Translations under genes and position numbers: made by a program
The notes under the pieces: model-generated
Told to the model about the DNA's origin: nothing
Seen by the model: the letters and a program-made list of their open reading frames with translations, nothing else
Databases searched by the model: none
Assembly: GCA_963924555.1 (NCBI GenBank)
Contig: OZ004583.1
Span: 8,136,582-8,200,581, forward strand
Source of the DNA: Crambe crambe
Taxonomy: Eukaryota > Porifera > Demospongiae > Poecilosclerida > Crambeidae
Reading direction: 5' to 3'
Length of the DNA: 64,000 bases
Shown here: piece by piece, positions 55,969 to 64,000 of the stretch
Position numbering within the stretch: position 1 is the stretch's first letter
Layout: every line of letters begins with the position of its first letter

Positions 55969-56191
55969 GTAAGTTGTATCTATAAGCTATATGAAAGGAA
56001 TATAAAAAGAAATATATATCACTGCATCATTCCAGTGCACCACGATGTAGACAATATATTAAGGGCCCAAGCAGGCACTACCCGGTACCCAGATCCCCAA
56101 ACCACTAAGTTCATTTCTCTACTCATGGTGACATTGAAATATCAAGAGACGATACTAGGACAATACATGCACTAACTGTTATAACACTCAC

Positions 56192-56283
56192 CTTTCAATC
56201 ATAAACCATGAGCCATGATCACAATCTTGATGATTTACTTCAACAAGTGAACTCTGTGGGGGCAGAAAGGGAGATAGATAATA
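56192..56283. other. Ambiguous exon-like segment, open on both strands
   Basis: Minus strand: 56253-56192 has a strong acceptor (TGCCCCCACAG), an open phase-0 frame containing DCDHGSWFMIER and a GTGAGT donor. Plus strand: ATG at 56208 opens 25 codons ending in a GTATGT donor whose phase fits the exon at 57796. Both cannot be right; neither is supported by a recognised family. Confidence 0.2.
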
Positions 56284-57690
56284 GTATGTGAAAGAAGAGG
56301 CAGAGATTCTTGGGATTTTAGTAAATTAACTAAATGACATAGTTACAACAACCATTTATAGTACTATGCTTAGTTAGATGAGCATGGCTGAGTACCCCAA
56401 GGCTAAGAGACATTACAAAGAATAGATAGATCAAATTTCCGGGAATAGGTACCAGCTCTGAAGGTCCTTAGAGCACATATTGATAGGTGATGTAATGTCC
56501 ATTGACAATACATACAATACATAGTCATTGTTAATATCATACAGTCCATCCAAAAGGTGAGGTCAGGCAAAAGTGGGCATGGTTAGGCCAAACATTTTCC
56601 ACACACAAGCGTGCAGATATGCTGCCCCCCCCCCCCCCTTTTCTCAACCTTCATCTCCCGGTATAATCCTAAATGAAACCCTGAGAGGTACTAGAGATTC
56701 ATGATCTTTGAGATCGTCTTGTATCTTTTCAAGAATTACAAAGACAAGTGTTTTGGTTAGGCATGTGATGAGATCTGTGCCAGTGATCTTACTGTGTGAC
56801 AGTCGAGGGTAGAATTTATTCACGTTTTAGTCAAAGTTTACTTTTGTTATGACTGATGCTCTACAATGAAAATTTCTGCCTTTCAAACTTTTTTCAAATG
56901 CGAATAAAGTTTGATTTCTACCCTCAACTATCACATGTACAGAAATATATGAGGTGATGGCCAAAAAAAGGCATTGAGCAAGCATCTCTTCTTATTTCTG
57001 ACTCGCTTGCATCTTTTATTGCTTCTTTCATAAATAGATCATAAGTATTGGTCATCAAACCACATGCCTACAAATCCTTTGAGAGTCGGATATTCACCAA
57101 AAGACAAAAGGACAAAGAAGGAAAGTGAAATAGGATTCAAATACTGGGTGGTTTGATCCCAGATAGAAATCTACTCATAGCTAAGCAATAAAAGGTATAT
57201 GCAAGTGGAACCCAAGAACAGGTGTGCACCATATAGAATCCTTGTTGAATGACATGTACAACAGAGATGCAAGTGTAAAAAAGCAGTGTTCTCCCCAGTA
57301 TATCTTAAGAATAAGGGCCCACAATGCCTTCAAGTATATCTTCCCATTGATGTGGTCAATAGAATGCTGATTAACCACAAATACGTGACGGAATGACTTC
57401 ATTCGAACACTGATCACTTGGCACAAATCATTCCGCAACGTGCACTCAACCTTTTTTTGTCCAAATACTCTAGAATATACTCTGAACTTACCTTTCGTTG
57501 AATCTTGAAACTGCAAAATACTTCTGCTGCATGTTAGCGGCAAAAGTCGTAGCTCGAGGCAGCTTGCTAAATTGGTAAGGAGCAAGGTATTTTGGAGGGG
57601 CGGGCGCGCGAGACTACAAGGTCAGCTGCCTGTTTCTCTTCGTGGCGCTAGTCTTATCTTACATCGAAAAGTTGGTAAATCGGTAAAACA

Positions 57691-57705
57691 TGACGTCACT
57701 TCCGG
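57691..57705. promoter_or_regulatory. Composite CRE/ETS promoter motif
   Basis: TGACGTCACTTCCGG, a full cAMP-response element overlapping an ETS site. It is near a short GC-rich patch (57598-57612), unusual in this AT-rich sequence, which suggests a housekeeping-type promoter. The gene it serves is uncertain. Confidence 0.5.
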
Positions 57706-57795
57706 TCTGCAATAGAATTTGCACGGTGGCTATACGCGACTAGTCGACTGAGTAAATGCAGGTGAGATTTATTAATTAGTCGACCCCTAACTTAG

Positions 57796-57917
57796 CTATA
57801 AATCTGGTTGATGAGCAAGATGAACTCAGAGAAAATGTTACACAGCTGTGTAGCGATGTGGTAGAGAGGATGGAAACAATGGATATTCAGCATCTCCTTA
57901 ATGAGAAAATGTATTAA
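57796..57917 (+). other. Possible terminal exon of a small coiled-coil protein
   Basis: After a TTAG acceptor an open frame of 39 codons reads NLVDEQDELRENVTQLC and ends LLNEKMY before TAA. The heptad-like pattern suggests a coiled coil. Its phase fits the plus-strand reading of 56208-56283, giving only 65 aa. Unproven. Confidence 0.3.
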
Positions 57918-58049
57918 ATCCAATGTCATTGTGTACAATTGACAGACTCAACAGTGAGTATTCAATGCACATTTTACAACTATCCCATGTGCATTACAAA
58001 GATTTGAGCCATTTCCATTCACCAAAGCCTAGGAAATAGCTGGTGAACC

Positions 58050-58132
58050 TAGTCTCTGTCCCAGCCCCCTAGCTCACAGCACTGGATGTAATACATCCAG
58101 TGCTGTGAGCTAGGGGGCTGGGACAGAGACTA
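58050..58132. mobile_element. 83-bp perfect palindrome with flanking 8-bp direct repeat
   Basis: TAGTCTCTGTCCCAGCCCCC begins a 40-bp arm whose exact complement follows after a 3-nt loop (AAT, 58090-58092). The element is bounded on both sides by GGTGAACC (58042-58049 and 58133-58140). This looks like a foldback insertion with an 8-bp target-site duplication, as made by hAT-type transposases. Confidence 0.75.
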
Positions 58133-58404
58133 GGTGAACCATAGCCACCGCAGCACTCACCCTTCCGCGTGCTGATGATGCAGTGCTGCGGAAGTGGCCG
58201 GGGAAGACTAGCTACCGGTATGACTTCACTTAGCAACTGCTTATCATGCATGGGAAAATTGATTTGATTGTATAGCTGTGGGTCCTCAGTCCAAAGTTCA
58301 CTATTCAATAGCTACAAGTCTATAAACAAGGTAAAAGAAATTATTTTTAAGGGTATAGCAGCATCCAGTTTGATAATTATTGCATGTGGAGGAGTTAAAG
58401 AATC

Positions 58405-60334
58405 ATGAAGGTGGGAAGTTTAAGGTCTATTCTTGCATGCATCTATCTGCTATCTCTGGTGGTGTATGGAGAACCAAGAAGAAGTAAGTTGCAATTAAAT
58501 TAATTGATCCAGTGCATATAATTGGAAGTACGATGCATGGAAGTGCAATCATGACTTCAGCAATGAGCATTGCCTATAGGTGATTATTTTGTGGTCACGT
58601 TGAACAACCCACTTAATCACCCAGTACATTAATAAGCTGCATAGGGCTAAATGCTCTAGTATTTTTGCAGTGCTCCCCCAGCAGACTCAAAACGTCATGA
58701 AATGTGCATAGCATTAAAGATGTATAGCTAATTTTGCGAACAGTTTTCTTGCTGATCCCCAAAAGGATGCTTTAAAAAATATATATATAAAAAAATCAGA
58801 ATGCGACACACCAGTATGGTGCATGCCAAGCCAAGATGAAGAGCACCCATATGCTAGGGAGGAGTGAGGTATTAACAATGACTGCAGCCTGTTTATTAAC
58901 CTGCTATTCCAGTGAAGCCTGCCTGCTGTACATAATAGTGTAAAAGTATAAGCTGTATAGCTAATAAAGAGTTGTAAACACGAGTTAGCTATTACTCCCA
59001 ATTTTGGTTCTAAGGTTTGTGTCTATAAATAGCTAAAGTCTATTTGTATTCATCTTGATCATTCTGTTACAACTTTCTCAACTCAGATTTCAAATGCTAT
59101 AGCAGAGAGAGTGGATTAATTAGCTAGCTCTCTGTTGATGCAAATTTTGGTTATTGAAAAAAGTTATGTATAGCAATTATAGTGAATGATCAAGGTGCCA
59201 GATGAATGTAAACTTTAGTTTGTATCTAGCTTGTAAACTCTAACGAGCAGTTTTTTTCTCTCATTAGATGAACCTGGTGAAGCAGTTACTCTTTCTTCCT
59301 CATTGAAGCAAGACTCGCTCTGTCCAGGAGAATTGTATGCAACATTCACCTGTGCTACAATTGGTACTGACCTGACCTGGCTGGTTGGTAAGAAACTTAT
59401 GTCATACAATGCCAATGCTCGAGTGGGGACACTGAGATCCAGTTCAGGCACAACAGCAACCTTGCAACGAAAGGATATCCTGCAGGAAGAGAATGGATAC
59501 GGACGTCGTCTTTCAGTACTGATTGTAAACATCCGGTCATCAGCAAATGAAGATCTCATAGTAAAATGCCATAACGGGTCTCTTGCCTTTGCAAGAAGCA
59601 TATCGTATCTCCCCAAAGTTGCAGGTAAGAGGATATAGCTAGCTATATAATATAGCTGATTCTATAATTATGGATAAATAATACTATGTAGGGGGTTGGG
59701 TGTATTATGGAATAATGGGGCTATGAAACACTTCACATGGTGCATGGGATATGATTCCAAGTAAAATTTTATTCCATAATTATAATGATACTTGTCTATC
59801 CTAGAGCCTTCAAGAGTGAGACTCTCTTTTCAGAGGTATTCTATTAGAATAATACGTGGAGGTCTGATCAACTTGAACCTCAGTTGGAGTTTTACAGGCA
59901 TGAATGCAAGAGATATCAATCATTATCGTGTTCAAGTCGATCAAAATCCTCCGATATTGATAAAGAATGCTTCCGTCACAACTTTGATTGGTTATAACCA
60001 GACTACTTCCAGTCCTGATTATGATGTCATAGTAGTTGAATTGAGTGCAATTGATCACTGTGGACAAATCCGTGGACAATTAAATGAACGAGTATCCATT
60101 AATTCCACCTTCGTTTCTACAACATCCCAGCAGCTTGACATGAATATACATCAAACGGTGGCACCAAAAAATGCAGCAAAAAAAGGTAGGCACTATCTAG
60201 CTAACTTATTGCGTGTTAATCAATACATGCTGCTGCTCATGCAACCATTATTCCTTACAGGTGCTGGGATCAGTGCTGATCTCTTGGCTTTGTATCTGTT
60301 AGCACAAATCATTCTTTATTACATCCAATTGTAG
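58405..60334 (+). CDS. Ig-FN3 surface protein, probably GPI-anchored, 296 aa
   Basis: Four exons: 58405-58483, 59268-59624, 59805-60185, 60261-60334; total 891 nt, stop-free. The signal peptide is MKVGSLRSILACIYLLSLVV. Exon 2 encodes one Ig-like domain (Cys in TFTCATIG, Trp in LTWLVG, Cys in VKCHNG). Exon 3 encodes an FN3-like domain (LNLSWSFTG, HYRVQVD, VIVVELSAIDHC). Exon 4 gives a hydrophobic terminus with no cytoplasmic tail (LLALYLLAQIILYYIQL), after a Gly/Ala/Ser region, which fits a GPI signal; a tail-less membrane anchor is the alternative. All internal junctions are phase 1, as in the receptor array, and the Ig-FN3 order matches its first two ectodomain modules. Intron 1 holds a MITE-like element. 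Confidence 0.82.
59034..59217. mobile_element. MITE-like inverted-repeat element, copy 2
   Basis: Same family as 34068-34248: begins TAAAGTCTATTTG and ends with the complementary AAACTTTA, with the internal AACTTTCTCAA block and the GATCATTC/GAATGATC pair inverted. Inside intron 1 of the Ig-FN3 gene. Confidence 0.7.
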
Positions 60335-60547
60335 TATTTCTTTCCCATGCAACTATTTCAGGCTTAGCCATACTCAAAATCCATCCACATGTTAAAATGG
60401 TTTAGACTTTAGAGCCTATCTACAACTTTTGGCTGCGGCTTCCATTTTACCATTTTGTAACTATACAAGCTACATCAATAATGAATGGGTGCATGCCATG
60501 TATAGCTGGGAAAATTCAATACAAAGAATAAAAATGATCCAGGTTAG

Positions 60548-62131
60548 CTAGCTAGCTAATCTTAATGCTTGGAGTCTGTTCTCAGCAGAAGTAATTTCAT
60601 TGGTAAAATTGTACTTCTTTGACATATCCAGAGCATGCTGTGCAGACTTTTCTGACTCGGAGAGCATTGCCTTTTCTGACTCAGAGAACATTGCCTTGTT
60701 ACAATACAGATCTGACTCTATCAAGTGGAAATGACATTGTGAACGAACAGCTAAGCTCTCTTTATCAACAGTCCTCAAACAGTCTTCTGCTTTTTGAAGA
60801 TTCTTCATATCACTGACAATGCCAGCCTTGTAGTGGGTTGAACCAAGGTACATCTCTGCAAGTCTTATGAAGGAGTGAGGAGCTACCAAGTCTAAACCAG
60901 ATGTGTGAGAACGAGCAGCATCAATAGCAACTTGGAAAAACAATTCAGCATCTCTTTGCGAGTCTTCAAAATCACTGGAACTTTCCACCAATACACATGC
61001 ATCACAGTAGTTGGCAAAGGCGGAATCTTCTCCTGGCTCTACATTAAAGAGAATATATTTTGCTCTTTCAGCGTGCTTTCTTGCTTTCTTGTACACTTTT
61101 AGGTATCGAAAGAGTCTTGATAAAACATACTCACAACGACCTTGGAGAAATATGGAATTATTTCCACTAAGCATTTTGCATATTTTCTTTGCCTTTGACA
61201 CAAGATTGAGAGCTCTTTCTTTATCCTGTCTGAAGATCCAGCTGATAGCCATCTCGAGAAGTGTGACTATTCTCAGTTCATAGCAAGGAGTGGCTTCCTC
61301 CGCAAGATACTTTTGTGCTTCTGTTTCCAGTTTAAGCCACTCTCCATTGTGATGACAGGTCTGGAAGGTGACCATTAACTCCTCATACCTTTTACCCGCA
61401 AGTGGTCTATCTGGCTTCAGACGACAAGGGGTCCTCTTAATCAGGGATGTCTTGGGTGCATCTTCTTCTAAAGGACGTTTTCTTGATAGGGATCCAGCCA
61501 CATCCATTATCTTTGCATAGAGCTCATTATGTGTCGGATGGGAGCATTCTTTTTGAAGGCACCTGGTGAAGAGAGAATAAGCCAAAGGACCTTTGGTATC
61601 AAGGGTATCAAATAAGGAAATGATCCATATTTTATTATTAGGATCACAGATGCATTTCATTTCAGTTTCAGTAAGAAGCTGACATTCATACAGGTAAGGA
61701 GATAGCTCACTCAGATTGAGGCCTGATTTGAAGGACACAAGATCTTTGCGCACAGCATCCTTGAGTGACTCAGAATAGGCGATGTCACTTGCAGAGGAAT
61801 ACTGCCAACCCTCCAGTATGGCTCGGATGTAGGCATGTCCAAGGTGATTCTTTTCTCGATGCAAGCAGTTCAGAAATCTGGAGTAAGGTGCCGAACTTCT
61901 TCCCATGATTTTCTGAAACAAGGTCTTCACCTTTTTACCTCTGCTTGAGAAGTTGCTGGCACTACTAAACTGGGAGCCCTCTTCAAAGCTGAGTAGAGCT
62001 GCATCTCCTTCACAGAGGTAGGGTAAAAGCTCATCAAGGTTCAAATATTTGATTATCTCTCTTTCGTTGGCATGAAATCTCTCTTTCACTTTTAATTCTT
62101 TCTCCGCGCCACTAAGTAAGACTAGGGTCAT
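60548..62131 (-). CDS. Tandem-CARD protein with TPR-like C-terminal region, 527 aa, single exon
   Basis: One open frame. I take the ATG at 62131 (MTLVLLSGAE); the frame is open only four codons further upstream. Two related N-terminal helical domains at about 24-108 and 125-215 align with each other: LNLDELLPYL and LNLSELSPYL, then SRFLNCLHREKNHLGHAYI and SLFTRCLQKECSHPTHNEL. This spacing fits the CARD/death-fold superfamily. A basic linker (SRKRP) follows. Residues about 250-520 are regular helical pairs rich in Ala, Leu and Tyr, typical of TPR-like arrays. The layout suggests an adaptor or sensor of innate immune or cell-death signalling (inference). A 24-bp tandem duplication near 60652-60700 gives KAMFSESE followed by KAMLSESE. 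No intron, unlike its neighbours. Confidence 0.8.
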   Translation of the reverse strand: MTLVLLSGAEKELKVKERFHANEREIIKYLNLDELLPYLCEGDAALLSFEEGSQFSSASNFSSRGKKVKTLFQKIMGRSSAPYSRFLNCLHREKNHLGHAYIRAILEGWQYSSASDIAYSESLKDAVRKDLVSFKSGLNLSELSPYLYECQLLTETEMKCICDPNNKIWIISLFDTLDTKGPLAYSLFTRCLQKECSHPTHNELYAKIMDVAGSLSRKRPLEEDAPKTSLIKRTPCRLKPDRPLAGKRYEELMVTFQTCHHNGEWLKLETEAQKYLAEEATPCYELRIVTLLEMAISWIFRQDKERALNLVSKAKKICKMLSGNNSIFLQGRCEYVLSRLFRYLKVYKKARKHAERAKYILFNVEPGEDSAFANYCDACVLVESSSDFEDSQRDAELFFQVAIDAARSHTSGLDLVAPHSFIRLAEMYLGSTHYKAGIVSDMKNLQKAEDCLRTVDKESLAVRSQCHFHLIESDLYCNKAMFSESEKAMLSESEKSAQHALDMSKKYNFTNEITSAENRLQALRLAS

Positions 62132-62432
62132 TTTGCTTGACACTTACTTCTGTACAGTAGCTTGTGTAAACCAATTTGAACCTAAGTTTACATAGGGCTT
62201 TAATTAAGTGCATGAACTATGACCCCCTGGCCGGATATAATAATTTGTGGTGACATCACTCGAGTCAGTCATGCGCATGTGACACTGTTCAGTGGCAACA
62301 ACACAGTAGTAAAGGATGTGGTTAATGCTGTGGTAATGTATTCTGCTAATTCAAACAACAGTTTGTAAAATTATTATTAACTGAGCAAGACCAAACAATA
62401 AACGACAATAATTATTATAATATAACTATTAC

Positions 62433-63716
62433 TTAGCTATGGATATAATGTTGTTCATAGGAAATATTTCCTTGGATTTTGACATCTTTCCATGGATGTG
62501 TGTCTAGAGGATCTTCTTTTTGATTATTATTTCTGACTTTTAGTCGTAGCAGTCGAATTAAAATCCCACCACATAATATGCACAACAGGGCAATGAACAC
62601 AAGTGAGGTTACTGATACTGCAATGACGATAGAAGTATCCACTGTCTTTATTGTTGCTATTATACAATGTCATGGATGTTAATTCACACAATATCTATTA
62701 AATAAGCTACATAAATGATACTAACTAATACATGACAGTGAAACCTCACAATAATGGACACACTTGGGACCCATCCTTTTTTGTCCTTTGTACAGAGGTC
62801 AAGTTGCCCTCTTATTTTGCATATGATGTATAGAAAGGTAGGCACTTTTAAATTGCCCCCTGTTGTCTTCTTTGGAATGTCCTTTATAGAGGGGTATAGG
62901 AGGCTCCCTAAAAAGTGGGTGGGGGGACACTGCTGCGTTCCTGCCCCCCTTTTTTCTACACTGCAAAAACGATTGGGTAAAAGCAACCCATATTTAGTTA
63001 CCAGAGTTGCAGTTTCCATGGCAACCTGCAATTCTGGTAACTAAATGTGGGTTGTTTTAACCCAATCATTTTTGCAGTGTACGCACCATTTTCTAGGAGG
63101 TTCCACTGACCATGCACATTTGGGAAAATTACCTATAATGTTATAGTTTGAGATTATAATATATAAACAATACATAAATAGTTACATAATAGCCTTATCA
63201 GTAATGATATAATATCCTGTAGCTACTTGAGCACTTGCGTAGCTAAGATAAAATTATGAGTTTGTTGACTTTTGTATATTATGTTTCACTGGAAGCAATA
63301 GATTCGATAAAACCTCATTTTGCTGCTAAACAATCAACAACTAAAGGAACACCCTACGTGCGCGCGTAGTTAGTTAATACTCAAAGGAACACCCTACGTT
63401 GTTAGTTAATACTCAAAGGAACACCCTACGTGCATAGTTAGTTAATACTCACAGGAACACCCTCTGTTGTTAGTTAATACTCAAAGGAACACCCTACGTG
63501 CATAGTTAGTTAATACTCACAGGAACACTTTACGTAGTCTAATAGTTAAATTCAAAGGAACACCCTAGCTACATGCGTAGTTAGTCAATAGCTACTCACA
63601 GGAATTTGTGGTATCAGTGATCCTAAAGTTTGATGAATTTATATTAAATTTTATTTCCTCAGTAGACTCACTAGTAGTAGAAGATTCAGTAGAAGTGACA
63701 CTTATTGAGTTCATTT
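62433..63716 (-). CDS. 3' end of a single-pass membrane protein with Ser/Thr-rich stalk (5' part beyond window)
   Basis: Two exons with matching phase: 63716-63600 and 62656-62433. The first encodes a Ser/Thr-rich stalk (SVTSTESSTTSESTEE). The second encodes a transmembrane helix (IVIAVSVTSLVFIALLCILC), a basic stop-transfer stretch (RLLRLKVRNNNQK) and a short tail with two tyrosines (ISYEQHYIHS). Upstream exons are expected to the right of the window. Probably a type I surface receptor. The intron carries nested repeats, and the first exon's donor lies at the edge of a minisatellite. Confidence 0.7.
62736..63108. mobile_element. Inverted-repeat element interrupted by a second MITE
   Basis: Left end CAGTGAAACCTCACAA and right end, complemented, CAGTGGAACCTCCTAGAA define an element. 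At 62957-63081 it contains a 125-bp insertion with long inverted arms (TACACTGCAAAAACGATTGG), so the two are nested. Confidence 0.7.
62957..63081. mobile_element. 125-bp MITE with about 57-bp inverted arms and TA ends
   Basis: Nearly the whole element is an imperfect palindrome running from TACACTGCAAAAA to TTTTTGCAGTGTA, centred near CCATGGCAAC. The terminal TA on each side fits a Tc1/mariner-type target duplication. Confidence 0.8.
63341..63605. repeat. Minisatellite of about 32-45 bp units carrying splice-donor copies
   Basis: About seven units of AAAGGAACACCCTACGT plus AGTTAGTTAATACTC. On the minus strand the junction reads TTCCTGTGAGTATTAAC; the true donor of the stalk exon is the last such site (63594-63599). 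Confidence 0.85.
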
Positions 63717-64000
63717 CTGTACAAGTTTAAAACAGAATATTGTATTTTATCACAGTACATGGACAGATGGTGTAGGAAGATAGCTAGTTATAATAACATA
63801 TAAACTGAAATTCATCAATATTTTGCTGAATTAGATGAGGGCGGTGACAATAAACTCAGTACTTATGTAAGTATTAATAGATCGATTTCCCTGCCACCTG
63901 GCTTTCTTCCTTCTATGCCCATACACCTGGTGCTCACAATATTGTCAACATTGTCTAGCTATACTTCAGTATGCAATCATTATTATATAACCCATGATAG

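Noticed and set aside
57181..57585. 134-codon minus-strand frame
   Set aside because: Part could start a first exon (MQQKYF, then GTAAGT), but no phase-compatible next exon was found, and the rest overlaps the 21-bp repeated segment.

Overview
This looks like a piece of animal nuclear genome that is not bilaterian-typical, most plausibly a demosponge (inference). It is AT-rich and its genes are split into small, often phase-1 exons, many joined by introns of about 45-80 bp. The genes recognised are a tandem Ig/fibronectin-III receptor family, two astacin metalloproteases, a mitochondrial TIM17, a clan-3-type cytochrome P450, an Ig-FN3 protein with a hydrophobic C-terminus, a tandem-CARD/TPR-like protein and a stalked membrane protein. 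Poly-G/C runs, minisatellites and short inverted-repeat elements are abundant. I assembled every multi-exon gene by hand from GT-AG sites and phase continuity. The total coding length of each complete model is divisible by three and free of stops, which is strong internal support but not transcript proof.

Layout: 1-13.9 kb is a head-to-tail array of five minus-strand copies of one receptor gene, called A to E from left to right. B and D are intact (609 and 615 aa). A runs off the left edge and has an in-frame stop. C is a deletion derivative and E is decayed. The deduced protein has a signal peptide, an Ig domain, three beta-sandwich modules, three hydrophobic segments on three small exons, and a tail with two N-x-V-Y-G motifs. 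At 14.3-23.1 kb and 24.4-27.3 kb lie two paralogous astacin proteases with the same exon phases. Both carry a Cys-rich C-terminal module I do not recognise. 27.3-39.5 kb is gene-poor, with a protein-kinase fragment at 30.4 kb, an inverted-repeat element and low-complexity DNA. TIM17 spans 39.5-51.1 kb because of a 10.5-kb intron full of satellites. The P450 (13 exons) is at 51.3-55.4 kb. 55.4-58.4 kb has only weak exon candidates, two ETS/CRE-like promoter motifs and a perfect palindromic insertion.

The right end returns to surface and innate-immunity-type genes: an Ig-FN3 protein (58.4-60.3 kb, plus), a single-exon tandem-CARD/TPR-like protein (60.5-62.1 kb, minus) and the 3' end of a stalked membrane protein (62.4-63.7 kb, minus).

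The most interesting system is the receptor array: a multi-copy surface receptor undergoing birth and death, with an unusual three-hydrophobic-segment architecture and a duplicated tyrosine tail motif. It is a candidate self/non-self recognition or immune receptor family (inference).
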